This document shows positions 20,294-27,910 of a DNA stretch of 64,000 nucleotides, piece after piece; the stretch's first letter is position 1; the number at the start of each line of letters is the position of its first letter. The DNA comes from Mycolicibacterium iranicum (GTDB taxonomy: Bacteria; Actinomycetota; Actinomycetes; Mycobacteriales; Mycobacteriaceae), in NCBI RefSeq assembly GCF_002101705.1, contig NZ_LQPC01000031.1, positions 62,001-126,000 on the forward strand. Direction: 5' to 3'. Both the position numbers and the translations under genes were made by a program. The notes below the pieces were generated by a model. It was not told the origin of the DNA and did not search any database. It was given only the letters and a program-made list of their open reading frames with translations.

Positions 20294-20308
20294 CTATTGG
20301 ACTTATAG
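20294..20308. promoter_or_regulatory. LysR-type operator, T-N11-A box 2
   Basis: CTAT-N7-ATAG is a second 15-bp dyad with T-N11-A (T at 20295, A at 20307). It lies 33 bp (about three helical turns) from the first box, on the hydrolase side. Confidence 0.5.
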
Positions 20309-20390
20309 AACCAGCGTAGGCACGGTGGAACTAAAGGCAGATCGCCCGTGTCACCACCGGCGACGGCGTAGGCACAGAGAGGAATTCGAC

Positions 20391-21065
20391 ATGACCACGT
20401 ACGTACTCGTTCCCGGAATGTGCCATGGCGCTTGGTGTTTCGACGACCTCGCCGACTCCTTGCGAGACGCCGGCCATCACGTGTTGGCCGTCACTCTGAC
20501 CGGTGTCGCCGAGCGGTCGCACCTGATACCCGGGGGCGTCAACCTCGACACCCACATCACCGACGTTCTGGCCGAGATCCACGCCCGCACGGGCGCCGCC
20601 GACAAGCTGATCCTGGTCGGGCACAGCTACGGCGGCATGGTCATCACCGGTGTCGCCGACCGCATCCCTGACCTTGTCGACTCCCTGATCTTCGTCGATG
20701 CCGTGGTTCCGCGTGACGGCGAGGCCTGCTGGGACCTCGTCAACGACGAGGAGCGCCAGTGGTATGTGAAGGTGGACAACACCGGGTTCGGCGTCCCGCC
20801 CATGCCGTTCTTCGACTCGCGCACGACCTCGCACCCGTTGGCCACGGTGCTGCAGCCGCTGCGCCTCACCGGCAACCTGAACCGCCACCGCAAACGTGTG
20901 TTCGTCTACGCGCTGAACTGGCCGGGAGAGTCGCCGCTGGAACCGTCCTACGACCGTGTCCGCGACGATCCGGCCTGGATCACTCACGAGCTCGACGGCA
21001 AGCACAATCTGATGCGCGACAGCCCCGGCGATCTTCTGCGCATCCTGCTCGACACGGCGGCCTGA
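20391..21065 (+). CDS. Alpha/beta hydrolase (esterase-like), LysR target
   Basis: The 224-residue enzyme has the alpha/beta-hydrolase core: oxyanion region VLVPGMCHGAWCFDD, nucleophile elbow VGHSYGGM (Ser at about residue 83), and the histidine in DGKHNLMRD near the end. The layout resembles the EstA/salicylate-esterase-like (MES/HNL) group of small hydrolases. The frame is open upstream to 20268, but the ATG at 20391, after GAGAGGAATTCGAC, fits the family start. The substrate is unknown. It is divergent from the LysR gene and ends one base from the stop of the convergent hypothetical gene. Confidence 0.9.
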   Translation: MTTYVLVPGMCHGAWCFDDLADSLRDAGHHVLAVTLTGVAERSHLIPGGVNLDTHITDVLAEIHARTGAADKLILVGHSYGGMVITGVADRIPDLVDSLIFVDAVVPRDGEACWDLVNDEERQWYVKVDNTGFGVPPMPFFDSRTTSHPLATVLQPLRLTGNLNRHRKRVFVYALNWPGESPLEPSYDRVRDDPAWITHELDGKHNLMRDSPGDLLRILLDTAA

Positions 21066-21066
21066 C

Positions 21067-21504
21067 TCAGATTCGGCTTGTGCGAATCCAGTCGATCGCC
21101 ATGTCCGCCTGGTTCTGCGGGTCGACGGACACGGCGAGCGTTGCGCCGGGCTGCACCCGGGCGAGATGCATCGCAGCGACGACTTCGTCGAAAACCGCGC
21201 CGTAGGGCGGTGTTCCGTCGTCGCGTGACACGTTCGCCTGGATCCGGAGAACCGGCGACATGTTCATGTACGAGCCGACGGACCAGACGGCCTCGACGGT
21301 GGCGGTGGCCGACAGGCCACCTCCATTCGTCAGCTGGGAATGCCGCACCATCGTCATGCCGATCTCGCTGGCATCAGCCGCCTCGTGGATTTGATGGGGG
21401 ATGTCGGCGATCTGACCGAAGAATGAGGACGGGCGTCCCTGGGACTCCAGATACCGCTTGTTGGCGCCGTACATTCGCGCCCAGTCCTTGAACGGGTTGG
21501 GCAT
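21067..21504 (-). CDS. Hypothetical protein, coupled to the upstream small gene
   Basis: A 145-residue soluble protein beginning MPNPFKDWARMYGANKRYLE, with no signal peptide or membrane segment. The central part is beta-rich (ATATVEAVWSVGSYMNMSPV, TLAVSVDPQNQADMAIDW). I do not recognise the family. Its ATG shares one base with the stop codon of the gene at 21504-21890 (TGATG), so both are translated from one message and probably act together. Confidence 0.75.
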   Translation of the reverse strand: MPNPFKDWARMYGANKRYLESQGRPSSFFGQIADIPHQIHEAADASEIGMTMVRHSQLTNGGGLSATATVEAVWSVGSYMNMSPVLRIQANVSRDDGTPPYGAVFDEVVAAMHLARVQPGATLAVSVDPQNQADMAIDWIRTSRI

Positions 21505-21890
21505 CAGTAGCCCAGAAACTTGCGGAACTGCTGGCCCACAGCCATCGACTGACCCATCCTCTGCACCCAGCCGTCAAGTGCGGCCTTCGTATCGGCGGGA
21601 TTCCAGCCGCGCTCCTGGGCCAGCCGGATCATGCCGGCCTCGTCATTGATGCCGCGGGCCTGCGCCTCGCGAGCCAGGTCGGCGTAGTCCTGCAGCGAGA
21701 TGCCGTTGATGGGCTCCCAGATCGGATCATCGCCTGCAACCGACCGGGTGGAGGGCCCGCCAAATGCCGCGGGGTCGATCGGTCCGGCGCCCTGAACGTG
21801 TACGGTTCCCGGCTGCTGGTAGCCCTGCGGCTGGTTGAACGCCTGCTGCGCCTGCTGTGCGGCTTCCTTTGCCTTCTTGAAAAAACCCAT
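21504..21890 (-). CDS. Small Gln/Ala-rich protein of unknown function
   Basis: A 128-residue protein. Its N-terminus MGFFKKAKEAAQQAQQAFNQ is basic and amphipathic and could touch the membrane. The second half contains DPIWEPINGISLQDYADLAR and RLAQERGWNPADTKAALDGW, a helical domain of unknown fold. The ATG at 21890 was chosen over upstream in-frame codons because it begins the amphipathic helix and follows GGAGACCAC. It is divergent from the KstR-boxed DUF35-thiolase pair and translationally coupled to the next gene. Confidence 0.75.
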   Translation of the reverse strand: MGFFKKAKEAAQQAQQAFNQPQGYQQPGTVHVQGAGPIDPAAFGGPSTRSVAGDDPIWEPINGISLQDYADLAREAQARGINDEAGMIRLAQERGWNPADTKAALDGWVQRMGQSMAVGQQFRKFLGY

Positions 21891-21973
21891 CGTGGTCTCC
21901 TTCGTCGTCGCCCTGGTGGCTTGCGTTGAGTCCACACCTCGGCCCCTACTACCGATCCCAACTCCGAGAAAAC

Positions 21974-21987
21974 TGGAACATGTTTCA
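21974..21987. promoter_or_regulatory. KstR-like operator
   Basis: TGGAACATGTTTCA matches the published mycobacterial KstR palindrome TNNAACNNGTTNNA at every fixed position. It lies 21 bp upstream of a TACGCT -10 box (22008-22013) that precedes the DUF35 gene by 7 bases. KstR represses sterol/cholesterol catabolism genes until a CoA-thioester intermediate binds. Confidence 0.75.
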
Positions 21988-22020
21988 GTATTTGGCCGCG
22001 GACTCGGTACGCTGACCCGC

Positions 22021-22455
22021 GTGTCAGCTTCTGCTCAACCTGCGATCGATGGTTGGTTCGCGCTCGACGGGTCCGGTGATGCGCACCTGATCGGCGGTAA
22101 GTGTGTGGAGTGCGGGACCTATGTGTTCCCGCCGCGGGCCACCAACTGCCCCAATCCCGGCTGCGCGGGCGACGAGCTCGCCCAGGTGCCGCTGTCGCGG
22201 CGCGGACGGCTGTGGAGCTACACCGAGAACCGCTACGCCCCACCGCCGCCCTACCCCTCGCCGGACCCCTTCGAACCCTTCGCCGTCGCGGCGGTCGAAC
22301 TGGCCGACGAGGGCCTGATCGTGCTCGGCAAGGTCGTTGAAGGCACCCTGGCCGCGGACCTGACCATCGGCATGGAGATGGAACTGACCACCATGGCGCT
22401 CTACGTCGACGACGACGGCATCGAGCGCACCACCCACGCCTGGAGGATCGCATGA
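22021..22455 (+). CDS. DUF35 OB-fold protein with zinc ribbon, partner of the thiolase-like enzyme
   Basis: The 144-residue protein has an N-terminal rubredoxin-like zinc ribbon (CVECGTYVFPPRATNCPNPGC) followed by an OB-fold (GRLWSYTENRYAPPPPYPSP). DUF35 proteins form complexes with thiolase-like proteins, for example the hydratase and retro-aldolase complexes of sterol side-chain degradation. The chosen GTG at 22021 follows TACGCT by 7 bases; upstream codons in the same frame would run through the operator. Its last 4 bases overlap the thiolase ATG. By position it matches M. tuberculosis Rv1628c. Confidence 0.9.
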   Translation: MSASAQPAIDGWFALDGSGDAHLIGGKCVECGTYVFPPRATNCPNPGCAGDELAQVPLSRRGRLWSYTENRYAPPPPYPSPDPFEPFAVAAVELADEGLIVLGKVVEGTLAADLTIGMEMELTTMALYVDDDGIERTTHAWRIA

Positions 22456-23651
22456 GCCCTGAGCCCGTCTACATCCTCGGCGCCGGCATGCACCCCTGGG
22501 GCAAATGGGGCCGCGACTTCACCGAATACGGCGTCGTGGCAGCACGGGCCGCCCTGGCCGAGGCCAGCCTGGACTGGCGCCAGATCCAACTCGTCGCCGG
22601 TGCCGACACCATCCGCAACGGCTACCCCGGCTTCGTCGCCGGGGCGACCTTCGCCCAAAAGCTCGGCTGGAACGGCATCCCCGTCACCTCCAGCTACGCC
22701 GCGTGTGCCAGCGGCTCCCAAGCCCTCCAAAGCGCCCGGGCCCAGATCCTGGCCGGACTGTGCGACGTCGCCCTGGTCATCGGCGCCGACACCACCCCCA
22801 AAGGATTCTTCGCCCCCGTGGGCGGGGAACGCCGCAACGACCCCGACTGGCAGCGCTTCCACCTCATCGGCGCCACCAACACCGTCTACTTCGCCCTGCT
22901 GGCACGGCGCCGCATGGACCTCTACGGCGCCACCGTCGACGACTTCGCCCAGGTGAAAGTCAAAAACGCCCGCCACGGCCTCAACAACCCCAACGCCCGC
23001 TACCGCAAAGAAGCCACCGTCGATGACGTGCTGGCCTCCCCCGTCGTGTCCGACCCGCTGCGCCTGCTCGACATCTGCGCCACCTCCGACGGTGCGGCCG
23101 CCCTCATCGTGGCCTCCAAAGCCTTCGCCGAGAAGCACTTGGGTTCGGTCAACGGTGTCCCGTCGGTGCGCGCGATCAGCCTGCAATCCCCGCAATACCC
23201 CCAACACCTCCCCGAACTGCCCGACATCGCCACCGACTCCACCGCCGTGGTCCCCGCGCCGGAGCGGGTGTTCAAAGACCAGATCCTCGACGCCGCCTAC
23301 GCCGAAGCCGGCATCGGCCCCGAGGACCTCTCCCTGGCCGAGGTCTACGACCTGTCCACCGCGCTGGAGCTCGACTGGTACGAACACCTCGGGCTATGCA
23401 ACAAGGGCGACGCCGAACACCTGCTGCGCTCCGGGGCCACCACGATCGGCGGCCGCATCCCCGTCAACGCCTCCGGCGGACTGGCCTCCTTCGGCGAAGC
23501 CATCCCCGCCCAAGCCATCGCCCAAGTCTGCGAACTCACCTGGCAACTCAAAGGCCAAGCCACCGGCCGCCAGGTCGAGGGCGCCACCGTCGGCATCACC
23601 GCCAACCAAGGCCTCTTCGGCCACGGCTCCTCCGTCATCGTCGCGCGGTAA
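22452..23651 (+). CDS. Thiolase-like lipid-transfer protein (Ltp2/Rv1627c type)
   Basis: A 399-residue thiolase-fold protein. AACASGSQALQSAR carries a cysteine at the usual nucleophile position, NASGGLASFGEAIPAQA is the second conserved motif, and NQGLFGHGSSVIV ends the fold. The C-terminal thiolase Cys-Gly-Gly-Gly motif is replaced by GLFGHG, as in sterol-carrier/Ltp2-type members that act as aldolases rather than condensing enzymes. It overlaps the DUF35 gene (ATGA), so the two probably form one complex in steroid degradation under KstR control. The gene uses CAA and AAA codons and C-rich wobble positions more than its neighbours, perhaps a sign of different ancestry. Confidence 0.9.
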   Translation: MSPEPVYILGAGMHPWGKWGRDFTEYGVVAARAALAEASLDWRQIQLVAGADTIRNGYPGFVAGATFAQKLGWNGIPVTSSYAACASGSQALQSARAQILAGLCDVALVIGADTTPKGFFAPVGGERRNDPDWQRFHLIGATNTVYFALLARRRMDLYGATVDDFAQVKVKNARHGLNNPNARYRKEATVDDVLASPVVSDPLRLLDICATSDGAAALIVASKAFAEKHLGSVNGVPSVRAISLQSPQYPQHLPELPDIATDSTAVVPAPERVFKDQILDAAYAEAGIGPEDLSLAEVYDLSTALELDWYEHLGLCNKGDAEHLLRSGATTIGGRIPVNASGGLASFGEAIPAQAIAQVCELTWQLKGQATGRQVEGATVGITANQGLFGHGSSVIVAR

Positions 23652-23657
23652 CAATCC

Positions 23658-23722
23658 GCACCGCGAACGCGCGTGTTTGCACGCCGACACGCCGCGGAAA
23701 CTGGCATTTTGAGCGCCGTCGC
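23658..23722 (+). repeat. Inverted repeat, left copy
   Basis: The segment around CCGCGAACGCGCGTGTTTGC and ACGCCGACACGCCGCGG recurs in inverted orientation at 23970-24038 with few differences. It contains an internal stem, GCGTGT with ACACGC. It directly follows the thiolase stop. Confidence 0.8.
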
Positions 23723-23738
23723 GGAGTTCGATAGCGCT

Positions 23739-23966
23739 GTGGCTGAACTTGTTTCAATTCGGGTGAAGCCGGGGAGCCGCAAAGGTCCATTGGTGGAACG
23801 CCGCGACGACGGCACCCTGACCGTCTACGTGCGCGAGCCCGCTGTCGACGGCAAGGCCAACACGGCCGTCATCCGGCTGCTCGCCGAGCATTTCGGCGTG
23901 CCACCGAGTCGCGTGGAACTGGTCTCCGGCGGGACGGCGCGGCAGAAGCGCTTCCGCATCGCGTGA
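23739..23966 (+). CDS. DUF167 / UPF0235 (YggU-like) protein
   Basis: A 75-residue protein of the DUF167 family: VSIRVKPGSRKG, then YVREPAVDGKANTAVIRLLA and VELVSGGTARQKRFRI are the conserved blocks. The biochemical role is unknown. The frame opens at 23673 inside the left inverted-repeat copy, but the GTG at 23739 gives the family N-terminus. The gene sits exactly between the two inverted repeat copies. Confidence 0.88.
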   Translation: MAELVSIRVKPGSRKGPLVERRDDGTLTVYVREPAVDGKANTAVIRLLAEHFGVPPSRVELVSGGTARQKRFRIA

Positions 23967-23969
23967 TGG

Positions 23970-24038
23970 GCGACGAGCGCGCGCTAAATGCCGTCATACC
24001 GCGGCGCGTCGGCGTGCAGACACGCGCGCTCGCGGTGC
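23970..24038 (-). repeat. Inverted repeat, right copy
   Basis: Read on the reverse strand it gives CCGCGAGCGCGCGTGTCTGC and ACGCCGACGCGCCGCGG, closely matching the left copy at 23658-23722. It lies between the DUF167 stop and the livF stop and could also act as a convergent terminator. Confidence 0.8.
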
Positions 24039-24054
24039 AAACGCGAATCGGGTG

Positions 24055-24795
24055 TCAGGCCACTCCGAGGTAGGCCGCACGAATACTGTCGTCCGCCAGC
24101 AACTCTCGCGCGTTTCCGGTCCTTGTGACTTCACCGGTCTCGAGTATGTAGGCACGATCCGAACGGCTCAGCGCCTGCTGCGCATTCTGCTCAACCAGCA
24201 GGACGGTGGTGCCGCTGGCATTGATCTCGGCGATGATCTTGAAGATCTGCGAAATCACCATCGGCGCCAAGCCCATCGACGGTTCGTCGAGCAGCAGCAC
24301 CTTGGGTCGCGCCATCAGCGAACGCCCGATGGCCAGCATCTGCTGCTCGCCGCCGGACAGCGTGCCGCCTACCTGGCTTCTGCGTTCGGCAAGTCTGGGG
24401 AATGTCTCCAACACCCAGTCCAGCCGCTCCTCATGCTCGGCCTTGCTCGCAAACTTCCTTCCGTAGCAACCCATTTCGAGATTCTCGAGGATGGTCATGC
24501 CCGGGAAGACTCCACGCCCCTCGGGCGCCTGTATCAGGCCCAGGGCAACCCGGTTGTGCGCCTTGACTTTGCTGATGTCCTTGCCGTCGAACCACACCGA
24601 GCCCGACGTCAGCGGAAGCAGGCCGGAAATCGCGCGCATCATCGTGGTCTTGCCCGCTCCGTTGGAGCCGAGCAGTGTGACGAGCTCGCCCTCGTGCACT
24701 GTCAGCGACACCGAATGCAATGCCTTGATCCGCCCGTAGTGCACGACGATGTCGCGCACCTCCAGCAGGACGGGTCGAGCCTCAGCTGACGTCAT
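24055..24795 (-). CDS. livF: Branched-chain amino acid ABC transporter ATPase LivF
   Basis: The 246-residue ATPase has Walker A LLGSNGAGKTTMMRAI, the LivF-type segment IQAPEGRGVFPGMTILENLE, signature TLSGGEQQMLAI and Walker B LLLDEPSMGLAP. With LivG it energises uptake through LivHM. It is the last gene of the liv operon (binding protein, livH, livM, livG, livF). The ATG at 24795 starts within the end of livG (14-base overlap). In-frame codons further upstream lie deep in livG and lack similarity. Confidence 0.96.
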   Translation of the reverse strand: MTSAEARPVLLEVRDIVVHYGRIKALHSVSLTVHEGELVTLLGSNGAGKTTMMRAISGLLPLTSGSVWFDGKDISKVKAHNRVALGLIQAPEGRGVFPGMTILENLEMGCYGRKFASKAEHEERLDWVLETFPRLAERRSQVGGTLSGGEQQMLAIGRSLMARPKVLLLDEPSMGLAPMVISQIFKIIAEINASGTTVLLVEQNAQQALSRSDRAYILETGEVTRTGNARELLADDSIRAAYLGVA

Positions 24796-25657
24796 CGTCT
24801 GGCACCCCCAGGTAGGCGGCGATGACCTTCGGGTCCTCGCGGATTTCGGCGGGCAGCCCGTCGGCGATCTTGCGCCCGAATTCCAGCACAACGATCCGGT
24901 CGGTCACACCCATCACCAACCGCATGTCGTGTTCGATGAGCAGCACCGTGTATCCGTCGTCGCGGATCTTGCGGATCAGGTCGATCAACGCCGACTTCTC
25001 GCTCGGGTTGAAGCCGGCGGCCGGTTCGTCGAGGCACAGCAGTTTCGGCTCGGTGGCCAGCGCGCGGGCGATCTCCAGCCGGCGCTGGTCTCCGTAGGGA
25101 AGGTTTTTCGCCTTCTCTTCGCCGCGATGGGCGATCCCCACAAAATGCAGCAGTGCAGCCGATCTCTCGATCGCCGACTTCTCTTCGCGGCGGTGCCGCG
25201 GTGAGCGAATCAGCGCCCCGGGCACCGATGTTCGGTGCCGGGCATCGGTACCGACCATCACGTTCTCCAGTGCGGTCATCTCGCCGAACAGGCGAATGTT
25301 CTGGAAGGTGCGCGCAATCCCGAGACGGGTGATCTGGTGGCGCTTGATGCGCCCGATCGGTGCACCGTCGAACGTCACCGAACCCGAGGTGGGCCGGTAC
25401 ACGCCGGTGATGGCGTTGAAGCACGTCGTCTTCCCGGCCCCGTTGGGCCCGATGAGACCGAGGATCTCGCCGCGCCGGATATTGAACGTGACGGCATCCA
25501 GCGCGGTGAGCCCGCCGAACTTCACGGTCAGATCGGTGGTCTGGAGCAGAACCTCGCCCTCGTCGGCGTGGATCTCGCGATGCACGCCGGCGATCTCGGC
25601 GACGTTGTGCTCGAAGTCCTCCGCGGCCTCCACCGTCTCGTTCTCCGGCGCGGTCAT
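24782..25657 (-). CDS. livG: Branched-chain amino acid ABC transporter ATPase LivG
   Basis: A 291-residue ATPase with Walker A LIGPNGAGKTTCFNAITG, the LivG-specific GIARTFQNIRLFGEMTALEN, signature LPYGDQRRLEIARA and Walker B LLCLDEPAAGFNPSE. An N-terminal extension of about 35 acidic residues precedes the ABC domain. Its ATG overlaps the livM stop by 4 bases (25654-25657). Confidence 0.96.
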   Translation of the reverse strand: MTAPENETVEAAEDFEHNVAEIAGVHREIHADEGEVLLQTTDLTVKFGGLTALDAVTFNIRRGEILGLIGPNGAGKTTCFNAITGVYRPTSGSVTFDGAPIGRIKRHQITRLGIARTFQNIRLFGEMTALENVMVGTDARHRTSVPGALIRSPRHRREEKSAIERSAALLHFVGIAHRGEEKAKNLPYGDQRRLEIARALATEPKLLCLDEPAAGFNPSEKSALIDLIRKIRDDGYTVLLIEHDMRLVMGVTDRIVVLEFGRKIADGLPAEIREDPKVIAAYLGVPDDDVS

Positions 25658-26811
25658 TTCGCGGGCTCCGTATCAGTGGGCTTGGCTCTCAACAGATCGC
25701 GCGCCGCCTTGCCGTAGGTGAGCAGCTGTTGACGGACCGGGAAGAGCCCCTGCGGCCGGAAGATCATCAGCACCACAAGGGCAAGACCGAAGAACAGGTA
25801 CTTCAAATTGCCCATGTCGATGCCGAGGAAGTGAACCCCGAGAAGGCGATTCGGCAGATAGACGATGATGAACGCGCCCAGGATCACGCCCAGCTTGTTG
25901 CCCTGTCCGCCGAGGACGACCGCACAGAGGAACAGCATCGAGTTGATGATGTTGAACGTCGGTGGGGCAACGTACTGCACCTGTCCGGCGTACAGCGCGC
26001 CGGACAGGCCTCCGATCGCCGCACCGATGGTGAAGGCCCACAGCTTGAACTTGAACGTGTTGACGCCCATGACTTCTGCGGCGTCCTCGTCCTCACGGAC
26101 GGCTATCCAGGCACGCCCGACGCGGCTGCGCTCCAGGTTCCCGACGAACAGAAGGATGACGACGATCAGAATCAGCCCGAGCCAGAACCACCATGTCCCG
26201 TAGTTCGCGTCGCCGCTCGAATTCGATACCGAGAACACCCCTTCGGGGTGCGTGGCGTCCTCCCGGAAGTGCGGGAAAGCGACCTCGTTGAGCCCGCGGG
26301 GGCCGTTGGTGATGTCGGCGAGATTGTCGGCCATGAGCCGGATGATCTCGCCGAAGCCCAAGGTGACGATGGCCAGATAGTCACCGCGCAACCGCAGCGT
26401 CGGGAAGCCGAGAATGAGGCCGGTCAGCGCCGTGAAGGCCATGGCAAGCGGCACACACGACAGCCACGCCCACGGCGTGCTGAAGAAGCCGCTGGGGCTC
26501 ATCTGATTCCACGGACTCTCCGGACTGGTGAGCAGCGCGACCGTGTAGGCACCCACGGCATAGAACCCGACGTAACCCAGGTCCAGCAGGCCGGCCTGCC
26601 CCACAACGACATTCAGCCCGATCGCGATGATCGCAATCATCGCGAACTGCGCCATCGTGCCGCCGAAGCTGATGCCGGGGGTGTCGATGAAGCCGGGGGT
26701 GAACAGCGGCGACAGCGCCACACCGGTGAACAGGATGACCCCGAACACCCACTTCTGGGGACGGCTCAGCCCGTCCCACCACGCCATCACTTTGTTCCAC
26801 GTGGCCGTCAT
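25654..26811 (-). CDS. livM: Branched-chain amino acid ABC transporter permease LivM
   Basis: The 385-residue permease has about ten membrane segments. Family markers are NVVVGQAGLLDLGYVGFYAV and the cytoplasmic coupling stretch AWIAVREDEDAAEVMGVN. It begins with about 20 hydrophilic residues (TATWNKVMAWWDGLSRPQK). It forms the channel with LivH. The ATG overlaps the livH stop by 4 bases. Confidence 0.95.
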   Translation of the reverse strand: MTATWNKVMAWWDGLSRPQKWVFGVILFTGVALSPLFTPGFIDTPGISFGGTMAQFAMIAIIAIGLNVVVGQAGLLDLGYVGFYAVGAYTVALLTSPESPWNQMSPSGFFSTPWAWLSCVPLAMAFTALTGLILGFPTLRLRGDYLAIVTLGFGEIIRLMADNLADITNGPRGLNEVAFPHFREDATHPEGVFSVSNSSGDANYGTWWFWLGLILIVVILLFVGNLERSRVGRAWIAVREDEDAAEVMGVNTFKFKLWAFTIGAAIGGLSGALYAGQVQYVAPPTFNIINSMLFLCAVVLGGQGNKLGVILGAFIIVYLPNRLLGVHFLGIDMGNLKYLFFGLALVVLMIFRPQGLFPVRQQLLTYGKAARDLLRAKPTDTEPAK

Positions 26812-27818
26812 GCGCGTGCCTTCCCGAGGCTCTCACCGAGGATGCCGGTCGGACGGATCAGCAGGACTAGCACCAGCAGGACGAAAGCGACCACGTCACG
26901 CCACTGGGTGCCGAAGACCGCCTGCCCGTAGTTTTCCATCACGCCGAGCAACAGTCCGCCGAGCAGAGCGCCGCGTAGGTTTCCGATGCCACCGAGCACC
27001 GCCGCCGAAAACGCCTTGATTCCCAACAGGAATCCGCCCGAGTAGATGATTCCCTGCGGCACCTTGAGCGTGTACAGCAGCGCCGCGGCACCGGCCAGCA
27101 GACCGCCGATCAGGAACGTCGTCATGATGATTCGTTCCCGCGAGACGCCCATCAGCGTCGCCGTCGTCGGATCCTGGGCGACGGCGCGGATTCCGCGTCC
27201 GAACTTGGTGCGGTTGATCGCGAGATCCGTCAGCACCGCGAGTACCAGAGCCGAGGCCACGATGACGATGGTGATGTTGGAGATCGCGACCCCGAAGATT
27301 TCGAACTGGGTCTTGGGCTGCACCAGCACGATTGGTTGTTGGGCGTTGGGTCCGCCGTAGCCGGAAATGATCTTCGGCAGGATGAAGAGCACGAACTGCT
27401 GCAGCACGAACGACATGCCGATCGCGGTGATGAGAAAGGTCAGTGCACGTGCATTGCGTTTGCGCAGCGGCCGGTAGGCGATGAACTCAAGTCCGACGGC
27501 TGCGCTGCCCGACACAAGCATCGCGAAAAGCATCGCTATACCCAGGTACAGGATCGTCAGCGCGACACCTTTGTTGTAGGCATTGCCGCTCGGGGTGAAG
27601 CCCAGGATCATGTCGAGCGCGAAATACGCACCGAACATGCCGAGCATGAAGATCTCGGAGTGCGCGAAGTTGATCAGCCGCAGCACACCGAACACGAGGG
27701 TGTACCCGACAGCGACCAGCGCGTAGATCGCTCCCCACGACAGGCCGTCGATCGTCAACTGCCAGAAGCTGTCGACCAGCGCCCCGACGTTGAAGTTGAT
27801 GTTTGCGGCCAGATTCAT
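26808..27818 (-). CDS. livH: Branched-chain amino acid ABC transporter permease LivH
   Basis: A 336-residue permease with LivH hallmarks: LSWGAIYALVAVGYTLVFGV, LRLINFAHSEIFMLG and the coupling loop FGRGIRAVAQDPTTATLMGV. Around eight to nine membrane helices are visible. It follows the binding-protein gene by 92 bases that contain a strong hairpin, so its expression probably depends on read-through. Confidence 0.95.
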   Translation of the reverse strand: MNLAANINFNVGALVDSFWQLTIDGLSWGAIYALVAVGYTLVFGVLRLINFAHSEIFMLGMFGAYFALDMILGFTPSGNAYNKGVALTILYLGIAMLFAMLVSGSAAVGLEFIAYRPLRKRNARALTFLITAIGMSFVLQQFVLFILPKIISGYGGPNAQQPIVLVQPKTQFEIFGVAISNITIVIVASALVLAVLTDLAINRTKFGRGIRAVAQDPTTATLMGVSRERIIMTTFLIGGLLAGAAALLYTLKVPQGIIYSGGFLLGIKAFSAAVLGGIGNLRGALLGGLLLGVMENYGQAVFGTQWRDVVAFVLLVLVLLIRPTGILGESLGKARA

Positions 27819-27864
27819 CCGGTGGAGAGCTCCTCAGGGGTGGGGCGGGGTTGAGGGGAGAAAC

Positions 27865-27900
27865 GAAACGCGTCCGAGCCAACACTCTCGGACGCGTTTC
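27865..27900 (-). terminator. Intra-operon hairpin between binding protein and livH
   Basis: GAAACGCGTCCGAG (27865-27878) pairs perfectly with CTCGGACGCGTTTC (27887-27900) over an 8-base loop. It lies 10 bases after the binding-protein stop. It likely terminates or stabilises the upstream message so that more binding protein than permease is made. Confidence 0.85.
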
Positions 27901-27910
27901 GCATCAGATG

